A stretch of 64,000 bases of DNA from Geoglobus acetivorans. GTDB taxonomy: Archaea > Halobacteriota > Archaeoglobi > Archaeoglobales > Archaeoglobaceae. Both the position numbers and the translations under genes were made by a program. Every line of letters begins with the position of its first letter. Position 1 is the first letter of the stretch. Below, in pieces: positions 8,185 through 16,386 of this stretch. The notes under the pieces are model-generated. The model searched no databases, was not told the DNA's origin, and was given only the letters and a program-made list of their open reading frames with translations. Location: the NCBI RefSeq assembly GCF_000789255.1, contig NZ_CP009552.1, positions 310,001-374,000 on the forward strand. The letters run 5' to 3'.

Positions 8185-8198
8185 TTTTTTCTGTTTTT
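8185..8198 (+). terminator. T-rich probable terminator after acyl-CoA ligase
   Basis: Runs of six and five T residues begin 8 bp after the stop codon. Oligo-T tracts are the usual intrinsic stop signal of archaeal RNA polymerase. No hairpin is needed or seen. Confidence 0.5.
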
Positions 8199-8265
8199 AT
8201 CTTGTTCTCCAGAAATGGTTTGAGAATCTCCCCAAAAAATATATTTTTCAAAATCAACATATGTC

Positions 8266-9672
8266 ATGAAAAATTACGATGCGATAATAATAGGTACCGG
8301 TTCGGGGGTATCTATTGCAAACAGACTCCTCAGAGATAGGCCTGATGCGAGAGTTGCAGTTATTGATAAGGATAAACCCGGTGGAATATGTCTTACAAGA
8401 GGTTGTATACCCTCAAAGCTTGTAATTTCTCCTGTGGAGATTCTCCACGACGCTGAACGGCTATCCGGGCTTATTGAGGTCAGGGACATTCGGGTAAACT
8501 TCAGAAAAATTATGGAGAGGATGAGGGAAAAGGTGGGCAGAGAAAGCAGCATGATCGAGAGATCGCTTGAGGAGATGGAAAACATTGATTATTTTAAGAA
8601 AGAGGCATCTTTTACTGCGCCATACACATTAAAGGTTAGCGGGGAAGAGATAACTTCAAAAAAGATCTTTATTGGCTCAGGGTCAAGGCCCATGGTACCG
8701 GAAATAAAGGGGCTGAGGGATGCGGGCTTTCTGACAAGCGACACGCTGCTTGAGCTTGAAGACATGCCAGAAAGCATGATCATCGTTGGTGGAGGATATG
8801 TTGCGGTTGAATACGGAAACTTCTTTGCTCGGGCTGGCTGCGATGTAAAAATAGTCGAAATGATGCCTCGCATTCTTTCAAACGAGGAGCCGGAAATTTC
8901 TCGAATCGTACAGGAAGAGCTTTCGAATCATGCAGAGCTGTTTACATCACATAGGGTTACAGGCGTTGAAGGAAATGGAAAAGTAAAGCGCATTGTTGCG
9001 GAAGGTCCAGGCGGGAAAATAAAGATTGAAGGTGAAGAAATACTCGTGGCTGTGGGTAGAGAATCCAACTCCGACATTCTGAAACCCCAGCTGAGTGGAA
9101 TAGAAACAGATGAGAGAGGATGGATAAAGGTCAACGAATTCCTTGAAACTTCCGTTCCTGGCATTTACGCAATAGGGGATGCGAACGGGAGGTACATGTT
9201 CAGGCACGTGGCAAACAGAGAAGCGGCCACAGCCTATGCGAACGCCTTTCATGATGCCGGAGTGAAAATGGACTATTCTGCTGTACCTCATGCTGTTTTT
9301 ACTCAGCCAGAGGTTGGGAGTGTTGGTATGGCTGAGAAAGAGGCCGTGGAGAGGTTTGGTAGGGAGAACATACTGATAGGATTCGAGGAGCTGAAAACGA
9401 CCGGAAAGGGTCTTGCCATGAACTCAAAAGGATTTGCCAAGGTGATTGTTCACGGCGAGACTGGAAAGATTCTCGGAGGCCATATTGCGGGCAAATCAGC
9501 GTCAGTACTCGTTCAGGAGATTGCCACGCTAATGGCTCTCGATGCTACGTACCACGCTGCATTACATGCGCTGCACATTCATCCATCCCTCAGCGAGGTT
9601 GTAAGCTGGGCATTCGGCAACCTCATGAGCGTTGACGAATATCACCGGATGATGGAAAAACTTGGTTACTGA
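8266..9672 (+). CDS. Dihydrolipoamide-dehydrogenase-like flavoprotein disulfide reductase
   Basis: Group I pyridine-nucleotide disulfide oxidoreductase, 468 residues. FAD-binding GTGSG near the N-terminus, redox disulfide GGICLTRGCIPSK (Cys-x4-Cys), NAD(P)-binding GGGYVAVEYG and the FAD motif TSVPGIYAIGDANGRYMF are all present. The C-terminal dimerisation domain has the His-Glu active-site pair in HIHPSLSEVV. No 2-oxoacid dehydrogenase genes are nearby, so the substrate could be lipoamide, a low-molecular-weight disulfide or a metal ion. The ATG at 8266 follows AAAATATATTTTTC. The 3' end overlaps the convergent radical SAM gene by 7 bp. Confidence 0.82.
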   Translation: MKNYDAIIIGTGSGVSIANRLLRDRPDARVAVIDKDKPGGICLTRGCIPSKLVISPVEILHDAERLSGLIEVRDIRVNFRKIMERMREKVGRESSMIERSLEEMENIDYFKKEASFTAPYTLKVSGEEITSKKIFIGSGSRPMVPEIKGLRDAGFLTSDTLLELEDMPESMIIVGGGYVAVEYGNFFARAGCDVKIVEMMPRILSNEEPEISRIVQEELSNHAELFTSHRVTGVEGNGKVKRIVAEGPGGKIKIEGEEILVAVGRESNSDILKPQLSGIETDERGWIKVNEFLETSVPGIYAIGDANGRYMFRHVANREAATAYANAFHDAGVKMDYSAVPHAVFTQPEVGSVGMAEKEAVERFGRENILIGFEELKTTGKGLAMNSKGFAKVIVHGETGKILGGHIAGKSASVLVQEIATLMALDATYHAALHALHIHPSLSEVVSWAFGNLMSVDEYHRMMEKLGY

Positions 9673-10793
9673 CAGATTTGCTTTACATCGTAAATGTTGC
9701 ACATCACAGGGTCGCAGCCCAGAATGTCTCCGGAGTACATCAAAGCCCTGTATCTGCAACCTCCCCTGCATTCGCCCACATACTGGCATGAGCATTTAAG
9801 TTCGTCGAGTCTCCAGATATACCTTTTTTTCAGATTTTCCCAGCAATTTTTGAGACCATTTCTGATGTTTCCACACGGTTCTTCAAAAAACCCGCATTTT
9901 ACAATGTTGCCGTCGGGATCCATCTCGCAGTAATGGGTACCGCAGGCATACCCCTGGATGCTCGGATAGCTCCTCTTCCCAAAGCCGTAATTCTGGAGCA
10001 CCTCCTTTATACTGTCTGGAGGTGGCAGGAGGTCTTTTTCCGTAACGGGAACGTCTATACTCCATCTGTAAACATTCAGGCTTTCGAGAACTCTACTCAT
10101 CTTTTCAAACTCGTTTATGTTGTATTTTGTAACCATTGTTGCAATGCTAACATCTACGCTTCCTGAGAGGGATTTGATGACATCTATCAGCCTTTCCCAT
10201 CCGGCATTTCTCAGCTTTCGGTGCCCTTCGAACCCATCCAGGCTGATCTGGACTTCATCAACGAGTTCTGTGATTTTATCCATTCTGTTATCCTTCAGGA
10301 GATATCCGTTCGTCATAAGGACTATTCTGAACGGGTATTTGCGGGCGTATTCCAGCAGAGTAAAGATTTTGGGGTGAAGCAGCGGTTCTCCTCCTGAAAT
10401 AAGCAATTTAAGTCCGCCAATACCGTAAAACTCGTCAATTGCTTTCCTGAACGTGTCCTCGTTTACATGGGAAATCTTCTGGTGGATGTAGCAGTGCTGA
10501 CATTTAAGGTTGCAAGAATGTGTTACAGAAATGAGGAAGTGTCTAAGGGAAGGTTCGCTCTGCTCAACATACGTGTTCTCCTTGCTTTCTGAACTGACCT
10601 CAAGAATCTCTTCTGAAATCAAAAAATTCAGGATTTCTTCATCAGCTTCTCTTCTACTTCCATCACAGTTCAATAAAAAATAAAAGGCTTCATCATCGAG
10701 TTCATACAGGGTGTCGCTTTTTGCATTGTAAGCGTAATAATTACTGTCGAACTTCCTCAGCAGGACCCTTTCTGCAAGCCTGAGATGCTGCAA
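9666..10793 (-). CDS. Radical SAM/SPASM protein with PqqD-like N-terminus (peptide-maturase type)
   Basis: 375 residues. Residues 1-65 (LAERVLLRKFDS...YELDDEAFYFLLNCDG) resemble PqqD-type RiPP recognition elements. A radical SAM core follows, with CNLKCQHC (Cys94, 98, 101) and a GGEPLLHP motif. The C-terminal SPASM region has Cys at 334, 336, 342, 346, 360 and 365, enough for auxiliary Fe-S clusters. This architecture is typical of enzymes that modify ribosomally made peptides, although some members act on protein subunits. The start is a TTG at 10793, overlapping the four-cysteine gene upstream by 53 bp, so translation is coupled. The substrate is unknown; the two small Cys-containing ORFs upstream are the obvious candidates. 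Confidence 0.8.
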   Translation of the reverse strand: MQHLRLAERVLLRKFDSNYYAYNAKSDTLYELDDEAFYFLLNCDGSRREADEEILNFLISEEILEVSSESKENTYVEQSEPSLRHFLISVTHSCNLKCQHCYIHQKISHVNEDTFRKAIDEFYGIGGLKLLISGGEPLLHPKIFTLLEYARKYPFRIVLMTNGYLLKDNRMDKITELVDEVQISLDGFEGHRKLRNAGWERLIDVIKSLSGSVDVSIATMVTKYNINEFEKMSRVLESLNVYRWSIDVPVTEKDLLPPPDSIKEVLQNYGFGKRSYPSIQGYACGTHYCEMDPDGNIVKCGFFEEPCGNIRNGLKNCWENLKKRYIWRLDELKCSCQYVGECRGGCRYRALMYSGDILGCDPVMCNIYDVKQICQ

Positions 10794-10971
10794 GCTCTAT
10801 CTCCTCCAGCGTCAGTCTGCCTGTTTCGACAAAATATTTCAGCACTTTGTAGCCAGCGCATTCAAGAGTGTCTCCGGGTTTGTAGAAATCACAGGCCCTG
10901 CAGATTGCGGTTCTGTAATCAATCTCAGCATGAGTCTCCACACTTGCAGATACCCGTATCTCTCCTCTCAA
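10741..10971 (-). CDS. Small four-cysteine protein upstream of the radical SAM enzyme
   Basis: Up to 76 residues with exactly four cysteines (24, 27, 38, 66 from the TTG start): AICRACDFYKPGDTLEC then ...AASQACRKG. CxxC plus two more Cys could bind zinc or an Fe-S cluster, or be sites of modification. Only a TTG (10971, with AGGTGA seven bases upstream) or a GTG (10941) is available as start, so the N-terminus is uncertain; the core from about IDYRTAIC is the well-supported part. Archaeal SPASM enzymes of the AF_0577/Mhun_1560 type are recalled as having small Cys-rich partners. I cannot confirm that this protein belongs to such a family. Confidence 0.6.
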   Translation of the reverse strand: MRGEIRVSASVETHAEIDYRTAICRACDFYKPGDTLECAGYKVLKYFVETGRLTLEEIELAASQACRKGPAEEVRQ

Positions 10972-10987
10972 CTTTGCTCACCTTCAT
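10925..10987 (-). CDS. Candidate 20-residue cysteine-containing peptide (MKVSKVERRDTGICKCGDSC)
   Basis: An ATG at 10987 opens 20 codons ending in TGC TGA. GGGTGAT (10992-10998) is a good SD site four bases before the ATG. A TATA-like box, CTTATATAG (11018-11026), lies in the right position upstream, so this is the first ORF of the radical SAM transcript. The peptide is basic for ~10 residues and then ends CKCGDSC, three cysteines in the last seven residues. A leader plus Cys-rich core next to a PqqD/SPASM enzyme is the layout of a RiPP precursor. It overlaps the start of the four-Cys gene in another frame, so it could instead be a leader ORF that couples translation. Confidence 0.45.
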   Translation of the reverse strand: MKVSKVERRDTGICKCGDSC

Positions 10988-11017
10988 GTCGATCACCCAA
11001 TTAACTGCGTTAAGAAA

Positions 11018-11026
11018 CTATATAAG
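11018..11026 (-). promoter_or_regulatory. TATA-like promoter of the radical SAM operon
   Basis: On the minus strand it reads CTTATATAG, preceded by an A-rich BRE-like AAAAAGA. Transcription should begin near 10995-11000, a few bases before the SD and ATG of the 20-residue ORF. The remaining 70 bp to the pheT stop codon are AT-rich with no further gene seen. Confidence 0.5.
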
Positions 11027-11094
11027 TCTTTTTATTAAAAAAAGATGTCTATTTACTATCATGTAATACTTTATTTTGCATTCTTGTTACCACA

Positions 11095-12738
11095 TCAGAT
11101 GAGAATACCAGTATTGAACAGCTTTGAAAGTTCCAGCTCGAACCCAACCACGGGCATTGTTATCTCGAATCTTTCCAGAACTTCCGGATGCAGTTCTCCA
11201 AAGACCCCGACTTTTTTTCCTCTGACGATAATATCTGCTCTCCGCCCCTTTATGAAGGCCCTGTCATCACTTTCCTGAGCTTCCCACTCGATGTCCAGCT
11301 CATGCATCACCGCCTGCACAACACTTCTGATCTCTGCAAAATTGGCTCTCGAGTGAGTTACACAGGCTGCGAGGCTGAGTCTGTTTTTCGTATTCACGAC
11401 GACGTCTCCCACCTCAAAAATCCTCTGGGGCATCGCTTCATGCTTGTTGTGTCTTAACAGTTCTATTAGCTTAGGGAGTATGTGGGTTCTCAGAACTGTA
11501 TGCTCCTCGGTCAGAGGGTGCATAACAGGGGTGTAGTCGTCCCAGGGCCTTGCAGTTCTGTTCATGTATTCGTACATTGTCCTCTCATTTGTGAGTGTGA
11601 ATGTTATCACTTCTGTAAACCCGAGACCAATCATTATCTCTTTTACAATATCCTTGAGGTTGTTCCATTCATGTTCCCTTCCGACACCAGGTGTCTGGGG
11701 ATATCTTGCAGCAATTCTGTCGTAGCCATATCCAATGGCTATATCTTCAATCACATCCCAGGGGTGCATCACATCTGCCCTGTATGGAGGGATGGTTACA
11801 GTTACCTCATCATCACCGATTTCAAAGCCGTATCTCATTCTTCCGAGTGCGAGTCTCAGTTCATCGTCGTTTAGTGTGAAGCCGAGGAGGGAGAAAATTT
11901 CTCTTTTGCTCACATTCATCTTTTCTGGAGTCATGTCTGGAGTTCTTTCCACCCTGTCAGGATAGATTATTTCCACGCTTTCGATAACTCCACCTCTGTC
12001 TGCAAACATGGCGGTGAGTATTCTCAGGGCTTTGTCAACGTTCTCGTCAAACCCTGTAACGTCAATGAACAGTCCAGAGGTTCCTTCTCTGACTCTTGTC
12101 TTTTCAGCATTTATGACTGGAGGGAATGAAATTACCTCGTCTTTTGCATCTATGATCATGGGGTATTTTTCTGAGTTTTCGAGAATGAAGCCGTACTCCT
12201 GTCCTTTGGGGTGTGCTTCAAGGATTTCCTTCACACTCATGTCCCTGTCGAAGTCGAGTGGAACGAATGAAAAGTTCTCATCAACTGCCGTATAGTGGAG
12301 TGGAAAGTTCACCCTGTTCAGGTCGTGTATTCCAATTGCCATCTTTCTTCTGTTTCTGCCGATCGTCCAGTGCAGGTCTTCCTGAATCTGAATTATGGAT
12401 CTCAGGAGTTCTTCATTAACGTGAATGTTTCTGACGATACAGCCGGTTATTCTTGGCCTTACACTCAGGACACTTTCATCGACATATATCTTCCAGTTTC
12501 CCTCGTTCACCTTGTAATCCCTGTAACCAAATTCGATGTCGAGGAATCCTCTCAACGCTCTTGCGACACCCTCAACGCTGTACAGGTCAGGACGGTTCGG
12601 GAAAAATTCAACATCAAGGTGATCGTCAGCTATACGTTCAATATCGCATCCGAGCATGGGTAATTTTTTTAGTATTGTGTTTCTATCGACCCCAACCATT
12701 CTCTCAAGCTCGTCCCAGTATAGTGTTATAACTGGCAT
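11095..12738 (-). CDS. pheT: Phenylalanyl-tRNA synthetase beta subunit
   Basis: Beta chain of the alpha2-beta2 enzyme that charges tRNA-Phe. At 547 residues it is the archaeal/eukaryotic-length form. B3/B4 editing-domain sequence (FFPNRPDLYSVEGVARALRGFL near the N-terminus), the B5 domain (~270-345, GYDRIAARYPQTPG following) and a C-terminal catalytic-like module (WDDYTPVMHPLTEEHTVLRTHILPKLIELL) are recognisable. The start ATG at 12738 gives the conserved MPVITLYWDELERMVG opening. The alpha subunit gene is not in this window. It diverges from the DUF59 gene, and the 100 bp between them must hold both promoters. Confidence 0.93.
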   Translation of the reverse strand: MPVITLYWDELERMVGVDRNTILKKLPMLGCDIERIADDHLDVEFFPNRPDLYSVEGVARALRGFLDIEFGYRDYKVNEGNWKIYVDESVLSVRPRITGCIVRNIHVNEELLRSIIQIQEDLHWTIGRNRRKMAIGIHDLNRVNFPLHYTAVDENFSFVPLDFDRDMSVKEILEAHPKGQEYGFILENSEKYPMIIDAKDEVISFPPVINAEKTRVREGTSGLFIDVTGFDENVDKALRILTAMFADRGGVIESVEIIYPDRVERTPDMTPEKMNVSKREIFSLLGFTLNDDELRLALGRMRYGFEIGDDEVTVTIPPYRADVMHPWDVIEDIAIGYGYDRIAARYPQTPGVGREHEWNNLKDIVKEIMIGLGFTEVITFTLTNERTMYEYMNRTARPWDDYTPVMHPLTEEHTVLRTHILPKLIELLRHNKHEAMPQRIFEVGDVVVNTKNRLSLAACVTHSRANFAEIRSVVQAVMHELDIEWEAQESDDRAFIKGRRADIIVRGKKVGVFGELHPEVLERFEITMPVVGFELELSKLFNTGILI

Positions 12739-12837
12739 TGCTTTGCCTGTTTCAATTCAGAATATAAAGTTTAACGAAAGTTTGCGGAACCGAAATAGTT
12801 AGTGGATAGAGATATATTGTTGCAGAGCTTAATTTTA

Positions 12838-13122
12838 ATGGTGAGTAAAATGGTGGAAAAATCTGAAGTCGTTGAAAAGCTGAAGACCGTTATTGACCCG
12901 CATACAAGACAGAGTGTCTGGGACATGGGTCTGATAGAACGAGTTGAGGTTGAAAATGATGTAGTGGATATCATCTTTAGACCCTCTTCCCCGTTCTGCC
13001 CAATAGGCCAGCAACTTGCGTTTGCCATCAAAAGGAGCGTTGAAGATCTTGGAGTTAAGGCGAGAGTTAAGGTCGTGGGTTACGTGAAGGAGAATGAATT
13101 AAATGAAGCGCTTTCCAGGTGA
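12838..13122 (+). CDS. DUF59/MIP18-family protein
   Basis: Small cytoplasmic protein of the MIP18 (DUF59) family, whose members act in iron-sulfur cluster assembly or delivery. The conserved VIDPHTRQSVWDMGLIERVEV (VxDPEl...D-x-GLI) and FRPSSPFCPIGQQL motifs are present, including the conserved Cys. Two starts are credible: the ATG at 12838, about 26 bp after a GATATATTG box (leaderless), or the ATG at 12850, which has GGTGAG four bases upstream. It leads a three-gene unit with a DUF2249 protein and a haem-copper-like membrane protein, suggesting a role in maturing or supplying that system. Confidence 0.8.
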   Translation: MVSKMVEKSEVVEKLKTVIDPHTRQSVWDMGLIERVEVENDVVDIIFRPSSPFCPIGQQLAFAIKRSVEDLGVKARVKVVGYVKENELNEALSR

Positions 13123-13128
13123 CCTGAT

Positions 13129-13326
13129 ATGGAAATAGTGGATGTCAGGGGGAAACCCCACCCCGAGAGGCCACCCTTGATACTGCAGAAATTGAGGGAA
13201 TCGGGCGAGGTGGAGGTGTGGGTTGAGGTGGAACCAAAACCCCTGATGGCCATGCTGAAAGAGCAGGGTTATACGATCGAGTCGAGCTTTGACGGGGAAA
13301 AGTGGATCGTCAGAATCCGGAAGTAG
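13129..13326 (+). CDS. DUF2249 (TusA-like) protein
   Basis: 65 residues: the IVDVRGKPHPERPPLILQKL opening is the DUF2249 signature and is related in fold to TusA-type sulfur-carrier domains. The usual TusA catalytic Cys is absent here, where the sequence reads RGKPHPERPP. Such proteins often accompany nitric-oxide or haem-copper enzymes and DUF59 proteins, although the biochemical role is unsettled. GGTGAC lies five bases before the ATG, and the gene sits 6 bp after the DUF59 gene and 20 bp before the membrane gene, so all three form one operon. Confidence 0.78.
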   Translation: MEIVDVRGKPHPERPPLILQKLRESGEVEVWVEVEPKPLMAMLKEQGYTIESSFDGEKWIVRIRK

Positions 13327-13346
13327 CACTTACTGGAGGATGTAAT

Positions 13347-14495
13347 ATGGGAAAGGTCTTCTGGGAGAACCTGCCTCTCAGGTTTATCTACACCGGGCTA
13401 ATGTACCTGCTGGTATCATCTCTTGCAGGTATCTTGGGATTGATGGAATTTCCAGTCAGACCCCTGCACTCTCACATGATGCTCGCGGGTTTTGTGAGCC
13501 TGACCATTATCGGTTCGATGTACCAGCTCGTACCAACCGTTACTGGAACGGAACTCAAGCTTAAAAATCTGGCTGAACTCAGCTATTATCTTGTCAATGC
13601 CGGGAGTCTGCTTCTCATTGCATCCTTTCTGTCATCGGTTCCTTTCTCTGTCTCAGGGATTTTTTACCTGGCAGGAGCGATTTCTTTTGCAGTCGTTATA
13701 GTGGTGACGCTCAGATACATGAGGCTCAGGAGCCCGGCAGTACCGTTTTTTGTAACGTCTGTGGCGTTTTACCTTGCGGGAATTCTGTATGCAACACTGG
13801 CCTTTTCAGGCATCACGTCATTCAGTATCTGGGCTCACAGCTACATCATGATGGCTGGATGGGTGGGAATCACGACGTTTGGCGGGCTTTATGAACTCTT
13901 CCCAATGCTTTCACTGAGAAAACTCAGAAGCACAGGGCTTGCGTACGCAACACTTCCGATGCTCATCTTCTCAGTACTGGTGACATCTTATGGATACCAC
14001 ATCTCCGAGAAATTTTATGTTTCGCTCGGAAAAGCAGTCTTCTCCCTCGCCTTCACCGTTCTCGTGATCAATCTTCTTCTAACGCTTTCCAGGAAATCTG
14101 AAACCCCTGCCCCACTTGATATTAGCGTTAAATTCTTCATTCCGGCGCTGTTCTTTGGTCTTGCTGGTGTCTTTGCAGACCTTTTTGGCATCGGGTGGTA
14201 TTCAGTATCTCATCTGTATCTTGTCGGATGGGTAACTCTCACAGTCATTGGTGCGGAGTATCACATAATCCCCATGATTTCATGGATGGACAAGTATTCT
14301 GCAAAGCTGGGTCTGGAGCAGGTTCCCATGATTGCGGATCTTTTCAACGAAAGGCTGGCAAACCTTCTGCTTTTGCTGTCGGTCGTAGGCGTTCTACTGA
14401 TCGTCTGGGATGCAGGAAGAATCTTTGGCGGAATGGTTCTGTTTGCTGTGTTTTTGCTGTTCACAACTGACATGGTCATGGTTCAGAGGAGGTGA
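13347..14495 (+). CDS. Haem-copper-oxidase subunit I-like membrane protein with threefold repeat
   Basis: 382 residues with about 12 membrane segments. A motif of the form H-(x)-H/Y-x-x-x-x-G-F/W-V...G-x-x-Y-x-x-x-P occurs three times: 41-63 (HSHMMLAGFV...YQLVP), 164-186 (HSYIMMAGWV...YELFP) and 289-309 (HLYLVGWV...YHIIP). Haem-copper oxidase subunit I has pseudo-threefold symmetry, and the HxH...GWV pattern resembles cbb3/NOR-type helices that ligate haem. The full set of CuB histidines is not obvious, so oxidase or NO-reductase activity is not established. SD GGAGGA is eight bases before the ATG at 13347. Co-encoded with DUF59 and DUF2249 proteins. Confidence 0.65.
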   Translation: MGKVFWENLPLRFIYTGLMYLLVSSLAGILGLMEFPVRPLHSHMMLAGFVSLTIIGSMYQLVPTVTGTELKLKNLAELSYYLVNAGSLLLIASFLSSVPFSVSGIFYLAGAISFAVVIVVTLRYMRLRSPAVPFFVTSVAFYLAGILYATLAFSGITSFSIWAHSYIMMAGWVGITTFGGLYELFPMLSLRKLRSTGLAYATLPMLIFSVLVTSYGYHISEKFYVSLGKAVFSLAFTVLVINLLLTLSRKSETPAPLDISVKFFIPALFFGLAGVFADLFGIGWYSVSHLYLVGWVTLTVIGAEYHIIPMISWMDKYSAKLGLEQVPMIADLFNERLANLLLLLSVVGVLLIVWDAGRIFGGMVLFAVFLLFTTDMVMVQRR

Positions 14496-14550
14496 AGGCG
14501 ATACAAAATCCGCCAAACCTTTAAAACCTCTCAGTTCTTCACTTTTATCA

Positions 14551-15300
14551 ATGGACGATCTTAGAGAGATTTTGAAGAAAGTTTCTGAACTGATGGCTGG
14601 AAGAGAGGTTACGACTGTGGAAGAGATCAAAAGGAATGCATACAGGGCGGTTCTGTCACATTTTCTGTCGAGGCATGTGGATAGGGCCAGGATGGAACAT
14701 CTGGTTTCCGAGGTGGTTGAAAGTCTGTGCGAAGTACCCGCGTCAATTAACAGTCTGCATTACTCTGAAGAGTTGAAAGTTGAAGGCGTCACCTTCAGAC
14801 ATATCCATACGTGCAAACCAACAGAGGAGAATCTGGAAAATGCGTACAGTGAGTACCTGGTGTCAAAAAAGCTCATTGATTCGATTGAGGTTATGAGAGA
14901 AGTTACGGATGTGTTTTTCAAAGGCTATGAAATCGATGATGGGCTGATCAGAGTATATTCAAAGGGCAAGTACAAATACGGGGTGTTTTACTCCCTTATT
15001 GATGACGTGGGGGAAGACCTGGAGATTCATGAACGGGTTGCTGCCAGTTTTGGCGGGGAATATGTGGTCGTTGTTCCAACAGAAAACGAACTTACCAGAT
15101 TTCTGAGGTTTTTCTCAAGGTATTCTGAGAGGGTAAAGAAGGCAGGTTTCAAGGTCTGGGTTGTCAATGTTGAGGAAAGGACGATTGATCCGTTCATCGG
15201 TTACCCGAAGGACTTTCTCCTCCTGAAGGGCTTTAAAAATCCCAGGGTTGCAACCCAGATAAATTCCCTCTGGAGAGTCCAGGTTGAGGAAATTGATTGA
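14551..15300 (+). CDS. Protein of unknown function, 249 residues
   Basis: I do not recognise a family. The protein is soluble, charged and begins MDDLREILKKVSELMAGREV. The C-terminal half (~120-249) contains alternating beta strands and helices (YKYGVFYSLIDD, GEYVVVVPTENEL, FKVWVVNVEERTIDPFIGYP), reminiscent of nuclease-like or Rossmann-like alpha/beta folds, but no catalytic motif is certain. TTTAAAA at about 14519-14525 lies 26-30 bp before the ATG, supporting a leaderless single-gene transcript. Two cysteines (C57, C87) occur near the middle. Whether it works with the upstream membrane operon is unknown. Confidence 0.6.
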   Translation: MDDLREILKKVSELMAGREVTTVEEIKRNAYRAVLSHFLSRHVDRARMEHLVSEVVESLCEVPASINSLHYSEELKVEGVTFRHIHTCKPTEENLENAYSEYLVSKKLIDSIEVMREVTDVFFKGYEIDDGLIRVYSKGKYKYGVFYSLIDDVGEDLEIHERVAASFGGEYVVVVPTENELTRFLRFFSRYSERVKKAGFKVWVVNVEERTIDPFIGYPKDFLLLKGFKNPRVATQINSLWRVQVEEID

Positions 15301-15332
15301 TAAAAATCGAAAAGATTATACCACTCTATTAA

Positions 15333-16346
<1,014 letters not shown>

Positions 16347-16386
16347 CTCAGCAATTTTTTTATTTCTTTTCTTCCGTCTAAGCACA

